DNA of 64,000 nucleotides, taken from assembly GCA_964543195.1 (NCBI GenBank), contig CAZIXF010000029.1, positions 1-64,000 on the forward strand. The letters run 5' to 3'. How positions within the stretch are numbered: position 1 is the stretch's first letter; every line of letters begins with the position of its first letter. Made by a program: the position numbers and the translations under genes. Below are positions 27,574-37,119 of the stretch, one piece after another. The DNA comes from JAGTVG01 sp964543195 (GTDB lineage Bacteria; Bacteroidota; Bacteroidia; Cytophagales; Cyclobacteriaceae). Below the pieces are notes generated by a model. The model did no database searches and was not told where the DNA came from. It worked only from the letters and a program-made list of their open reading frames with translations.

Positions 27574-27786
27574 ATGAAAACATTAAGATTTCTGTCCCTG
27601 CTATTCGTCTTTTCCATCTGCCATCAGGCGGGCTATTCAGCCAAAGCGCCCATTAAATTCGGCAAGGTGGACAGGAAAGACCTCGAAATGACGGTCTATC
27701 CCACCGCCCGGTATCCGGAGTTCGTGGAGTTCTATGAAAACATCTCCAAAGCCGACAATGTAAAAATAGTGCTGGTGAAAGAGTGA
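27574..27786 (+). pseudogene. Internally deleted DUF3857/transglutaminase protein remnant
   Basis: A 70-residue ORF with a signal peptide (MKTLRFLSLLFVFSICHQAG). Residues 23-43 (KAPIKFGKVDRKDLEMTVYP) look like the start of DUF3857-transglutaminase proteins, normally about 600-700 residues, while residues 46-70 (YPEFVEFYENISKADNVKIV and so on) look like the end of the same family. I infer an in-frame loss of the whole middle. The alternative is a genuine small secreted protein or an assembly collapse. The match is from memory of the family, not an alignment. Confidence 0.5.
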
Positions 27787-28092
27787 AGTACATTTGGAAT
27801 TTTAAAGAAAGCTCTCCCGATTGCGGCCAGGCTTTGCTTTCTTTCTCGATGAGCAGGCAGGCGTCCGTTATCTGTTTCTTTTTAAAGAGCCCCGGCTACC
27901 GAAAGGTATTGCTCAGGTAAATTTTGCCGAGCGAGGATGGGAAAATATAAGCAAGCAATCATCAGGATCAATAAAAATGATCCTGTACGGGTATATCGAA
28001 AGGGATAGATGATTAATGTTTTTGGTTATACAAAATGAGTTTTTTGCAAATCGCATCCGGTCAGCCTAATGAAAAGTCTAACGGTTCGCCGT
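27787..28092. other. Intergenic region
   Basis: A 63-codon open frame at 27821-28012 lacks family resemblance and codon support; I do not call it. Nothing else is seen. Confidence 0.4.
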
Positions 28093-28248
28093 TCAATGGC
28101 TTTCCTTATTTTTGAGCGTTCCAAGCTTCCTGCCATGCTTATTGGAGTTTGACGGACGCTGGAACATAATGACCAGGGCAGTTACACCAAAAAGAACGAT
28201 CACACCGATCAGCGATATAACGAGGTTAATAAAATTTCCATTTTCCAT
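28093..28248 (-). CDS. 51-residue single-pass membrane protein
   Basis: ATG at 28246-28248 and TGA at 28093-28095 enclose a 51-residue protein. It begins MENGNFINLVISLIGVIVLF, has one strong membrane helix to about residue 29, and then a basic cytosolic tail (RPSNSNKHGRKLG) obeying the positive-inside rule. This makes it look real rather than chance. It is short and has no recognised family; small terminal-oxidase or Tat-like subunits have similar layouts, but nothing supports those calls. Confidence 0.6.
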   Translation of the reverse strand: MENGNFINLVISLIGVIVLFGVTALVIMFQRPSNSNKHGRKLGTLKNKESH

Positions 28249-28575
28249 TTCTAATGTGTTTTCAGTTTAAAGATCTACCGATTTGCAGTAAATCAGCTCA
28301 GTAGTAAATATGTGGAAAGCAGGAAAAAAACTTATAGGTATTATCCACGATTTTTATTTTAGGCGAATTACCTACAAGGTAATCCAACGGCCGGCCTGGA
28401 CAGCATTTAAAAACCTGGATTTCATTTGCAACCACCACCGAAAAACCGTAACTTTTGAGCGGTTAAAAACTATAGGTTTTGCACAGCAATAATCTTAAAT
28501 ATTATGTATTGAATCCCGGGAATTTTTTAACCGTGATTACCCATCTTGTTTTTATTTAACTGATTTTTTAACAAA
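28249..28575. other. Intergenic region
   Basis: It separates divergent genes. A 60-codon open frame at 28310-28492 has no support and is not called. Confidence 0.4.
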
Positions 28576-29949
28576 ATGAACCGAAGGAATTTTATTTACA
28601 CCGGCGGCGCGGCAGCCGCTTTCACCATTGTGCCCCGGTTTGTGCTCGGCGGAAAAAACCATACCGCGCCCAGTGATCAGCTTAATATTGCCGGTATTGG
28701 GATAGGAGGAGTCGGGCGGCATTTCATTCAAAGCTGTAAAGATGAAGGGCATCGGATCGTGGCCCTTTGTGATGTGGACCATGTCGTGTCGAAGCATGTA
28801 TTCGAGAAACATCCGGAGGCCGTTACGTATTACGATTACCGGGAGATGTTCGACAGGGAACGGGATATCGATGCCGTGATGATCGGCACACCCGACCACA
28901 GCCATGCGGTGATCGCCATGGAAGCGATCAGGCGGAACAAACACATCCTTTGTGTGAAACCCCTGACGCGTACCATTCACGAGGCGAGGGTACTGACCGA
29001 AGCTGCCCGTGAGGCGGGAATAAAGACCCAGGTTACCGCCTCTTCGAGACTGGCAGAATCCGTTCTCCGCAATACCGAGATCATCCGGGCAGGGGTGATC
29101 GGCGAGGTGAGGGAGGTGCATTGCTGGACCGACCGGCCCTGGTGGCCCCAGGGAATGACCCGGCCGGAGGGTAAGGATAAGATACCCGAAACGCTGAACT
29201 GGGACCTCTGGCTGGGCCCTGCCCACGAGCGGCCTTTCAGAGACCGGTGGCCGGCGGATTCGCTGGTGATCAGGCAGATGAAAGCTAAATTCGACGGCTA
29301 TCCGAACGTATACCATCCCTTCAATTTCAGGGGATGGTGGGATTTCGGCACAGGTGCCATGGGCGATATGGGCTGCCATTTTTTCAATACTGTATTCCCG
29401 GTCCTCGACCTGCATCATCCTGTGAGCGTCCACGCCTCTTCCACGGTGGTATTCCCCGAGACGGCGCCGCTGGCCGCCATCATCACCTACGAGTTTCCCC
29501 TGCGTGGCAGCATGCCACCCCTAAAGCTGAGGTGGTATGAAGGCGGGATACAGCCTTCCCGGCCCGATGAGCTGGAAGACGGGGAGGGTATGCCGGCCAA
29601 CGGTACGTTGTTCGTGGGGGATAGGGGTAAGATACTAAGCAACAAGGTGCTACCCGAAAGCCGGATGAAGGAAGCCGAAAAGGTGGGACGTACCTTGCCG
29701 AGGCGACAGTTTCCCGATGGCGACATCGTGGTGCAGGAATGGATCGATTCCATAAAGGACGGTCCGGCAGCAAGCTGTAACTTCGACGTGGGAGGCGAGC
29801 TTACAGAGGTGGCCTTGCTGGGTAACATCGCCACCCGCACCGGCAAAAAGATCTACTGGGACCCGGAAAACCTGAAGATCACCAGCAGCGAAGAAGCCAA
29901 CGGCTATATCCGGGAAACGTACCGGAGCGGATGGTCGCTGGATGGGTAG
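28576..29949 (+). CDS. Secreted Gfo/Idh/MocA family oxidoreductase
   Basis: A 457-residue oxidoreductase with a twin-arginine-like leader (MNRRNFIYTGGAAAAF). The Rossmann motif is IAGIGIGGVGRHF near 40. The EKP motif reads CVKPLTR near 137, keeping the Lys but replacing Glu by Val. MGDMGCHFFNTVFPVL near 260 replaces the usual WGxH region with GCH. Codon use is distinctly more GC-rich than neighbouring genes. It stands alone; the substrate is unknown. Confidence 0.86.
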   Translation: MNRRNFIYTGGAAAAFTIVPRFVLGGKNHTAPSDQLNIAGIGIGGVGRHFIQSCKDEGHRIVALCDVDHVVSKHVFEKHPEAVTYYDYREMFDRERDIDAVMIGTPDHSHAVIAMEAIRRNKHILCVKPLTRTIHEARVLTEAAREAGIKTQVTASSRLAESVLRNTEIIRAGVIGEVREVHCWTDRPWWPQGMTRPEGKDKIPETLNWDLWLGPAHERPFRDRWPADSLVIRQMKAKFDGYPNVYHPFNFRGWWDFGTGAMGDMGCHFFNTVFPVLDLHHPVSVHASSTVVFPETAPLAAIITYEFPLRGSMPPLKLRWYEGGIQPSRPDELEDGEGMPANGTLFVGDRGKILSNKVLPESRMKEAEKVGRTLPRRQFPDGDIVVQEWIDSIKDGPAASCNFDVGGELTEVALLGNIATRTGKKIYWDPENLKITSSEEANGYIRETYRSGWSLDG

Positions 29950-30126
29950 GTGCTGATTGTAAAAGAAGGGTTGCCTGCAGACCCAGGAATTAATTGAAAG
30001 ACGTACATGGTGGGAAAAGGTCGGCAGGTGGACGGAATAGTGAAGTTGCCGGAGAATTTTGGTGGAGCATATGTCCATGTAGATAGTGGAGATTCAATGG
30101 TAAACATGCGTCAAAACAGCGACCAA

Positions 30127-31380
30127 TCATAACCTCGTATTCACCACATTATTATATATTGCCCCGAAGGTGAATACCAGTCCCACATTCAGATCAAAAC
30201 TGTAATTCGTAGCCAGTATCTTTCGTTGCAACAGGATGTCCTCTATGGAAGCATCACGCCGGGGTAAAAAGATCTGATCGTGGATAAGTTCGTACTCGCC
30301 CGAGACCCGTACGAAAAAACCCTTGATGATCCTGATATTCGTGCCTGCTTCCACAGTGAGGCGGTTCTTTTTAATATCATGGAAATAATGAAATGCATCT
30401 ACCTCAAGATCAACACCGCCCCAGGTTTTTCTCAAATTGTATTCAATGGATAACTGCTGTCCTGCCAGGAATTCGTTGCTAAAACCGAAGATGGTTTCTT
30501 CCTGGTAATTCATGTATCGCGGTCCGATAAAATAGGCCAGGGTAAATTCCCGTAAATGGGACTGATCGTAAGGGAAAATATTGTATTCCAACGCTCCGTT
30601 CAACTGCATACCCAAGGCCGTGTTTTCTACGCTGTTTTTCCATATTCCGGAAAATATGCCTGCCGACCAGTGATCGGTCAGGCTTTTCACAACCGATCCA
30701 TCGAAATCATAACGGTTCAGGATGCTGATGATACGGTTATCATCCCGGTCGATCTCGTTGTATTCATAGTCAAACTCCAGTTCTGTCCGGATCCTCCACC
30801 GCTCCGTGGTGCGGTTGGCTTCTATCTCCCCACCCCATTCGATGTCTTTCCTGCTCACCTCCCGGCTGTATTCCAGGTCCAAGCCCAGTTCGAAGATCCA
30901 GTTGTTCCAGGATGACCCTGTGGAATCATGGTTTGACCTGGGCCCGGGATCATTCTCTATGGTGATACGGGGCATCCGCGAATTACTTACCGCAAAGGGC
31001 ATTAAACCTCCGGCCAGTGTCTCGATGAGTTTTTTTTGTGTTTCAACCTGGGTTTTGGTCCGGTCAATATGTTTTTCCAGTTCGAAATGGACGGACTCAT
31101 ATTTTTTCCGCCCTATAAACCGCAACAAATATTTCCTTCCATTCCCCCCGTTCCGTATGGACATCACCCATACATGAACGTCGGAGTCCTGCTGGTCACG
31201 CACATAATTCACCCAGTCGATATTCCGTTTGATGAATTCCCTGTCACAGTCATCGCAATCAAAATATACATCCAGAAGATCATCCTGTGCCCGGCAAAAG
31301 GTGAGCGGGATGAGGAGAAACAACAGGGTGGTTGTCAGGACCGGGAAGCCGCAAGTTAAGGTATTAATCATGAATTTCAT
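30127..31380 (-). CDS. Outer-membrane beta-barrel protein of unknown function
   Basis: A 417-residue secreted protein. A signal peptide ends near CRAQ (residue 31). A small N-terminal domain carries DVYFDCDDCDREFIKRN, with paired Cys, and NGGNGRKYLLRFIG. After a Lys/Glu-rich linker the rest alternates beta strands and ends VGLVFTFGAIYNNVVNTRL, like an outer-membrane barrel. No enzymatic motif is seen. It is convergent with the oxidoreductase gene and divergent from the histidine kinase. The first ATG is used; another lies three codons downstream. Confidence 0.7.
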   Translation of the reverse strand: MKFMINTLTCGFPVLTTTLLFLLIPLTFCRAQDDLLDVYFDCDDCDREFIKRNIDWVNYVRDQQDSDVHVWVMSIRNGGNGRKYLLRFIGRKKYESVHFELEKHIDRTKTQVETQKKLIETLAGGLMPFAVSNSRMPRITIENDPGPRSNHDSTGSSWNNWIFELGLDLEYSREVSRKDIEWGGEIEANRTTERWRIRTELEFDYEYNEIDRDDNRIISILNRYDFDGSVVKSLTDHWSAGIFSGIWKNSVENTALGMQLNGALEYNIFPYDQSHLREFTLAYFIGPRYMNYQEETIFGFSNEFLAGQQLSIEYNLRKTWGGVDLEVDAFHYFHDIKKNRLTVEAGTNIRIIKGFFVRVSGEYELIHDQIFLPRRDASIEDILLQRKILATNYSFDLNVGLVFTFGAIYNNVVNTRL

Positions 31381-31646
31381 ATACCGAAAGTCCTCATTAT
31401 GACATGTAAATTGGGATAATCAAAAGGTAAACCCCCTTAACAAAGGGTTAATTGAGTTAAATAAAAGTTAAATGAAATCCCATTCGTGACTTTGATCTTT
31501 TACCGTTGGCCGAAAATCGGGTTATACAGATATCCCGTTTGTAGCTAAAACCCTCAGCTTCCTTCTGAAAATGAGTTAATTAAAAGTTAAATGGATCCCC
31601 GGTATTGGACATCAATATATTTGATATTAATTTGGCGATGTATATT

Positions 31647-32933
31647 ATGCGAATTCAACGCATTCATATAGTAACCGCCATCATGCTGGTCTCCTTGCTT
31701 GGATTGTTTCTTGTACAGGGGTATATGCTGAATCTCAACATCCAGGTGGAAAAGGAAAAATTCCAGGATGTGATCAATGAAACATTGCTGGATATTCATC
31801 ATAATGTGGAGGATGACAGGGAACTCTCCGGGTTACTGATCGATATTTTGCGGGCGCATGAAAACAAACGGACACCCGATACAGCCAGGTTAACGATTGC
31901 CCTTGAGGAATTACGTAACAGGATCGATTCGATCAGCATAAAAAACGGCATATTTCTTTCCTTTGATTTTATCCTTTACGGAACGAATGACGGCAGGATC
32001 CATCTGTCTTCCCTGGACTATATTCCTGATGATATCGATCTGAAAGATCATACCATAAAGGCAGGATGGCGCATACGGGAGGCCCTGGGTGAGGGAAAAT
32101 ACCGGTTCGGTGTATATTATTACAACCATTATGCCTATCTGCTAAGGGAATTGAGCGTGGTACTGATTATCGCTGCCTTTTTGTTCTTCATATTGATCGG
32201 AGGGGTGTGGTACACCATCCGGAACTGGAAAAAGCAGAAAGACCTTTCCAGTCAGAAAGACGATTTTATCAATAATCTCACCCATGAGTTGAAAACACCA
32301 ATTTTTTCGACTTCTCTTCTGCATAAAGTGTTGAAAGAAAAACTAAATGGGGAAAGGGACGGCATTTCGAAATACCTGGAAATGCTTGAAGAGGAAAACG
32401 AAAAGCTCAAGGAAAGGGTGGAAAGGGTCCTCGATATCACCAGGCTGGGAGATACCCGGCTTAAAATTGAATTCAGAAAAACAGACATCCATGACCTGAT
32501 TCCCAGAAGTTTACGCTCCCTGGCATTCCTTATTGAAAAGGAAGGAGGTGAGATTATCTTCGATCTGAAAGCCCGGGATTCAACTGCGTACACAGACTCC
32601 ATTCATTTCACGAATATATTGTACAACCTGGCGGATAATGCCATAAAATATAACAACCGTAACCCCAGGATCAAGATCACTACGGATAACAGGGAGGACC
32701 ATATCCTGGTCAGGATGGAAGATAACGGGATAGGCATTCACAAAAAAGATCTCGAACTGGTATTTGAGAAATTTTACCGGGTCCCCACCGGTAATGTACA
32801 TACGATAAAAGGTTTCGGCCTCGGTTTAAGTTATGTAAAAATGGTAGTTGAGAAACATAATGGATACATACGCATAAAGAGCAATCCCGGAAAAGGGACG
32901 GCAATTGATATTTATATTCCTAAAGTATCATGA
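31647..32933 (+). CDS. Sensor histidine kinase
   Basis: A 428-residue membrane kinase. ATG at 31647 (MRIQRIHIVTAIMLV) is preferred over a TTG at 31605 because it begins just before the first membrane helix; ATG at 31638 is also possible. A periplasmic domain of about 140 residues follows, then a second helix near 170-190. The phosphorylation site is INNLTHELKTPIFS near 210, and ATP-binding motifs are YNLADNAIKYNNR, MEDNGIGIH and KGFGLGLSYV. Its last four bases overlap the response-regulator start (ATGA). Confidence 0.87.
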   Translation: MRIQRIHIVTAIMLVSLLGLFLVQGYMLNLNIQVEKEKFQDVINETLLDIHHNVEDDRELSGLLIDILRAHENKRTPDTARLTIALEELRNRIDSISIKNGIFLSFDFILYGTNDGRIHLSSLDYIPDDIDLKDHTIKAGWRIREALGEGKYRFGVYYYNHYAYLLRELSVVLIIAAFLFFILIGGVWYTIRNWKKQKDLSSQKDDFINNLTHELKTPIFSTSLLHKVLKEKLNGERDGISKYLEMLEEENEKLKERVERVLDITRLGDTRLKIEFRKTDIHDLIPRSLRSLAFLIEKEGGEIIFDLKARDSTAYTDSIHFTNILYNLADNAIKYNNRNPRIKITTDNREDHILVRMEDNGIGIHKKDLELVFEKFYRVPTGNVHTIKGFGLGLSYVKMVVEKHNGYIRIKSNPGKGTAIDIYIPKVS

Positions 32934-33643
32934 GTCAAGAGAAAATACTGCTTGTTGAAGACGATGAGAACCTGGGATATATCTTAACCGAATATCTTGA
33001 ATTGAACCATTTCGGTGTTATCTGGGTGAAAAATGGTAAAGAAGGCCTGAAAAAGATCGAGGAGGAGCCCATCGGTCTATGCCTGCTGGACATTATGATG
33101 CCTAAGATGGATGGATTTGAACTGGCAAAAAGAATAAAGTCCATGCTTCCCGATATCCCGGTAATTTTTCTTACCGCTAAATCCTTGAAGATCGATAAGC
33201 TCAAAGGTTTCAAGTTAGGGGCTGACGATTATATTACCAAGCCCGTGGATGAAGAAGAAATGCTGGCCCGGATCAGGGCTGTGCTCCGCCGAACCCACAA
33301 ACCGGAAGTTCACAGTCGGGATGGACCGGCTACGATCCGGATTGGACGGTTTACCTTCGATGTACGCAAACGCTGCCTGTTTACCGGAGATCGTGCCATT
33401 ACTATAACCGGGAAGCAGGCCGACCTGCTGGAAATACTGGCGCGCAACAAAAACCAGCTTGTCACCAGGGCGGATGCATTGAAAGTTATCTGGGGAAAGA
33501 ACGATTATTTCAACCGGAAAACCATGGATGTGCATATTCACAAGCTACGGAAGATCCTGAAGGAGGATGCCGGGGTGACCATCAATAATATTCACGGCAA
33601 AGGTTTTATGCTGATGGAGAAAAGTAAAAAAGGGAAAACGTAA
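32930..33643 (+). CDS. OmpR-family response regulator
   Basis: A 237-residue regulator. The receiver domain has Asp11-Asp12, phosphoacceptor Asp54 (CLLDIMMPKM), Thr (FLTAKS) and Lys (YITKPVDE). The C-terminal winged helix (Trans_reg_C) has TITGKQADLLEILARNKNQ and KTMDVHIHKLRKILKED, then GKGFMLM. It is the cognate partner of the upstream kinase by overlap. The adjacent outer-membrane genes are possible targets, which is only inference. Confidence 0.88.
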   Translation: MSQEKILLVEDDENLGYILTEYLELNHFGVIWVKNGKEGLKKIEEEPIGLCLLDIMMPKMDGFELAKRIKSMLPDIPVIFLTAKSLKIDKLKGFKLGADDYITKPVDEEEMLARIRAVLRRTHKPEVHSRDGPATIRIGRFTFDVRKRCLFTGDRAITITGKQADLLEILARNKNQLVTRADALKVIWGKNDYFNRKTMDVHIHKLRKILKEDAGVTINNIHGKGFMLMEKSKKGKT

Positions 33644-34130
33644 GCTGTTCAGGATCAAATACCCCTGATCACTGATTCATTTGGAAAGCAGGTTTGCACG
33701 ACAGGAACCGTGTATCAATTTTTGGAGTAACGGCATGGCTTTAAATTATAAAATGTCGCAAGGTTTCAGCCGGGTGACTTATTTCTAACATCAGCAATCC
33801 TTTAATTATCGCACGGCCAAAGCCGGGTAAGCCGGCTGGATATACTCCTGTTGATGGCCACTCATGTAAAAAGATTAGCATTTCCGGTTAAATAAAAATG
33901 TTTTTTTGTTTTAGTAAGGGGGGGGTGATTTTCATTTTTACCAGGGGATTGTCATTTTGATAAAGGAGGCCCGGGGCGGTTTTCCGTGAAACGCCTCATT
34001 ATCAATTAGTTTAATAATCTGGTCCGTTTCTTGGTATGAAAAGAGCGGGAAGGCAGGCTGGCTGATAAGAAGCCAGGCCGTCTGAACATTTTGAAACTGA
34101 TGGTAGAACTAAAAAACAATTACTAATCCA
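33644..34130. other. Long intergenic region
   Basis: It holds a run of eight G at 33918-33925 after a T-rich stretch, and a hairpin at 34056-34079 (GGCTGGCT against AGCCAGGCC with one bulge) upstream of the lipoprotein gene. No ORF is seen. Confidence 0.45.
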
Positions 34131-34877
34131 ATGAAATTCAATATTTTTCTTGCAATCTTTTTGTCACTGATTGTTTTGTTTGCATGCAATAATGACGACG
34201 AGCCCGGAAAGGCGGAAGTGAGACTGACCATTGGCGCCGAACGGGCGGTATCCGGTTTGAACCAGGGCCGTGTAGCCGAACATATCGAGATCACCGGCGC
34301 ATGGATCGGGATCGAAAAGATCGAGCTCGAGTCCGAGGACGAAACAGACGATATGAATGATGACAGTGAAAACGGAGATGATGAAAACGGTGAAGACAAC
34401 GGAGACGATGACGGAGATGATGGCGACGACGATGACGGCGACGACGATGAAAACGAATATAATTTCACGGGTCCCTATATTATTGACCTGCTCGGCGGAA
34501 CATCCGATCCTGAACTTCCCCTGGCAGAAATTGCCCCCGGGACATACCATGAGGCGGAAGCCGAACTGATACCGGTTGTAGAAGACTCGCTTTCTGTACT
34601 CATTCAGGGCAACTATGGCGATACGCCTTTTATGTTCCTCTGGGAAAATACGGAGGATTTCGAAGTAGAAAGTGAAACTGGTTTCGAGTTATCGGCCGAT
34701 ATGCTGTATGACCTGCTCATTACCATCGATCTGCATGCGCTGTTCGACGGAATCGACTTCGACCAGGCCCTGATCAATGTCGATGGCGAGATCATATTCA
34801 GCAAGGACAGCAACCGCGACCTGGCCGATATCATCGAAGAAAATATCGAATCTGCCTCGGAGATCGAGATGGAGTGA
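34131..34877 (+). CDS. DUF4382-like lipoprotein with acidic insert
   Basis: A 248-residue lipoprotein (signal ending LIVLFACNN, lipobox Cys at about 20). A DUF4382-like beta domain follows: VRLTIGAERAV, ITGAWIGIEKIELES and then, after the insert, YIIDLLGGTSDPELPLAEI, ELSADMLYDLLITIDLHALF. Residues about 67-110 form an Asp/Glu/Gly/Asn tract of repeated GDDD/ENGD units in place of a loop, probably calcium binding or a low-complexity spacer. It is presumably anchored in the outer membrane. A strong terminator follows. Confidence 0.75.
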   Translation: MKFNIFLAIFLSLIVLFACNNDDEPGKAEVRLTIGAERAVSGLNQGRVAEHIEITGAWIGIEKIELESEDETDDMNDDSENGDDENGEDNGDDDGDDGDDDDGDDDENEYNFTGPYIIDLLGGTSDPELPLAEIAPGTYHEAEAELIPVVEDSLSVLIQGNYGDTPFMFLWENTEDFEVESETGFELSADMLYDLLITIDLHALFDGIDFDQALINVDGEIIFSKDSNRDLADIIEENIESASEIEME

Positions 34878-34995
34878 TCCGGGAGAACGTCCGGAAAATT
34901 TAATGAAGATGCTTCTATTCAATATTTAGTATGGATTTGTTATCAGATGGTGTAATAGTATACCTGCAATGAAAAATGCCATTATAAATCCATGT

Positions 34996-35030
34996 TTTGG
35001 GGTCTCAATATCCGGAGGCCCCAAATTTTT
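34996..35030 (+). terminator. Intrinsic terminator
   Basis: TTTGGGGTCTC pairs with GAGGCCCCAAA (one T-G wobble) around an eight-base loop and runs into TTTTT. It lies about 120 bases after the lipoprotein gene. Confidence 0.8.
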
Positions 35031-35160
35031 TAACATTTTCTCAATGCCTGGTAAACATATACCCTATAACGGTATCTGAAAATTTGCCGTGTGTGCTGCG
35101 CATTAAAATAATGAAAAACCTTTTTCCAGATCAATCCAGAGAAATTCAACCGAATTAACC

Positions 35161-35886
35161 ATGAAAATTGTAAAACTCATATTAATCGGATTTATCTTCA
35201 TTTTGCTGAGCGATATATCCAGTGCTCAAAACGCATTTACCAGTTCAGCGGACAGATCATACATGAAAATCGGCTCAGGGGCAGATTTGGCCGACAGGAT
35301 CATCTACAATGGATCATCCTGTTTTTCAACCATTAATTGGGGAATAGGTGTACGGCTGGGAGACCCCAGCGGCATTACCGTGAAAAAGTATCTACCGGGA
35401 AATGCTTTAGAATGGAGCATTGGCAGAACCTATGTGTTTTCAGGGAGGGAGTACTATAATGATCAATTTTTAGACTGGTATTACGATCATAATTTCGAAT
35501 ATACCGATTTCCAGTACCTGGGATACCAGGCATACTCCCCGGTCGGTATACAATTCCATTATCTGTTCAGATATCCGATCGACAGAATTGGCGAGGAGAG
35601 GGTGGCAGGCCTCGAATGGTATTGGGGAGCCGGCGGCCAGTTCAGGTTTCAGAATTACCGGTACGATTACCGTTATAAACCGTCCGGAAGCAATGAATGG
35701 ATGTATACCACCGGGAGAAAGGTTACCGATTTTGATTTCGGTGCTGACGGGGTGATCGGATTGGAATATAAATTCATGGATGTGCCCATTGCCGTTTTCA
35801 TCGACGGCACCTTATTCATGGAAGTAGTCGATGATCCGTTTCATTTCTGGTTGCAGGGCGCTGTGGGTGCGCGGTATCTTTTTTAA
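35161..35886 (+). CDS. Secreted beta-barrel-like protein of unknown function
   Basis: A 241-residue protein with a signal peptide cleaved near SSAQN (residue 22). Alternating aromatic strands (WGIGVRLGDPSGITVKKYL, FRFQNYRYDYRYK) and a final LQGAVGARYLF with terminal Phe are typical of small outer-membrane barrels. GVRLGDPSGITVKKYL is a recurrent phrase in Bacteroidota barrels. No function is known. It stands alone after a terminator. Confidence 0.7.
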   Translation: MKIVKLILIGFIFILLSDISSAQNAFTSSADRSYMKIGSGADLADRIIYNGSSCFSTINWGIGVRLGDPSGITVKKYLPGNALEWSIGRTYVFSGREYYNDQFLDWYYDHNFEYTDFQYLGYQAYSPVGIQFHYLFRYPIDRIGEERVAGLEWYWGAGGQFRFQNYRYDYRYKPSGSNEWMYTTGRKVTDFDFGADGVIGLEYKFMDVPIAVFIDGTLFMEVVDDPFHFWLQGAVGARYLF

Positions 35887-36154
35887 AGGTTCAAATCCCG
35901 GGAATTAGCTCCTTATCTACCTGAATAAACGCATTAATGACGGGTACGGGAGAAATTATCTTGAAAGATTCAGGTCACCCGGATTCAACCACACCCGGTC
36001 ACTTCCTCTACCGGTTTCGTTACTCAAATGGCACCGGTATCCAGATACGTCTGGCTGCATCTTTCCACGGCTCTACGCCTTAGTGGTATCTTGAATAGAT
36101 AGGTCTGGCTGTTTACTCCGCAGGCTCGTCGACTGTTTAATTTTCTTAAGTTTA

Positions 36155-36805
36155 TCATATCCTCCCGGCTGCTTCCTCCACCGGCTCATCACCTCCGTTG
36201 AATTCGATCACCTTACCGATGGTGTTGTCGTGCCGGAGCAACTCTACGATCAGGGAGGCTACATCTTCGCGAGGCACGCCTTTTTTCGATACCGGCTCGG
36301 TGATGTCGATCTTCCCGGTCCCCGGCTCATCCTGAAGGCGGCCCGGGCGCACGATGGTATCATCCAGGCCGATGGACCGGAGGATGCGGTCGGCATAATG
36401 CTTGGCAATATAATAGGGCTTGATCTTGCTGGTTTTCCAGGCATCACGGTTGCCGGCATTCAGGGCGCTCACCATCACATAACGCCTCACTTTTGCCATA
36501 ATGGCCGCTTCCATCGATTTTACCGCCCCGTCAAGGTCGACGGCCAGCGTTTTATCCGGTCCTGTCTTCCCACCCGAGCCGGCTGTGAATACCACGGCAT
36601 CCATGCCCGCCATGGCTTCGGCAATCTGCCCGATATCCTCTTCGAGGCTTACGATACTGTATTCCACGCCCATTTCCTCAAAGAGCTCTTTCTGTTCCTC
36701 TTTCCGGAAAAGGGCCACAGGGGTAAAATCGGAAGCTGCTTTCAGTTTCCTGGTCAGTATGCGGCCCACCTTGCCATGGGCTCCGATTATCAATACTTTT
36801 TTCAT
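36155..36805 (-). CDS. NAD(P)-binding SDR-like protein (YhfK/YwnB type)
   Basis: A 216-residue atypical short-chain dehydrogenase. The ATG at 36803-36805 starts MKKVLIIGAHGKVGRILTRK, placing the GxxGxxG nucleotide motif at residues 8-13; a longer frame upstream adds a spurious hydrophobic extension. DAVVFTAGSGG near 70, YVMVSALNAG near 107 and a YYIAKHYAD lysine near 128 follow the NAD(P)H-binding (NmrA/BVR-B-like) subfamily. It is cytosolic and monocistronic. The substrate is unknown. Confidence 0.82.
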   Translation of the reverse strand: MKKVLIIGAHGKVGRILTRKLKAASDFTPVALFRKEEQKELFEEMGVEYSIVSLEEDIGQIAEAMAGMDAVVFTAGSGGKTGPDKTLAVDLDGAVKSMEAAIMAKVRRYVMVSALNAGNRDAWKTSKIKPYYIAKHYADRILRSIGLDDTIVRPGRLQDEPGTGKIDITEPVSKKGVPREDVASLIVELLRHDNTIGKVIEFNGGDEPVEEAAGRI

Positions 36806-37119
36806 AACGTCTGTTTTGAGTTCTAATCCTATGATACAATACAGCAAGAACAAAAACAATGATAAGGGATCAAATTGTTATTGACGATGAAAGGGGAGAT
36901 AAAAGACGGTCCTGACTGAATAATTAATAAAGATCGGTGAGGCAATGAAGGGGTATGAAGCAGGGGTGAAATGTTAAATGCACCCATCCCATGAAGGCCC
37001 CTTATACGTCTGAAAATCTGCAAAAGACCATAATCGATTCCTGATTTTTCATGAAGAGCATGTTAAAAAGAATGAAAGGTAAGAAAGTACGACCGGAAAG
37101 TTTCCGGTGCCTTTTCGGC
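36806..37119. other. Intergenic region
   Basis: It lies between two minus-strand genes. I see no ORF, hairpin or operator. Confidence 0.4.

Noticed and set aside
27821..28012. 63-codon ORF
   Set aside because: No start context, no family resemblance, and unusual composition.
33918..33925. Run of eight G as a phase-variation tract
   Set aside because: It is intergenic and about 200 bases from the next gene, with no promoter spacing to support a switch.
35880..35905. GGTTCAAATCCC resembling a tRNA T-arm
   Set aside because: The T-stem does not pair and no acceptor or anticodon arm fits upstream; that region codes for the barrel protein.
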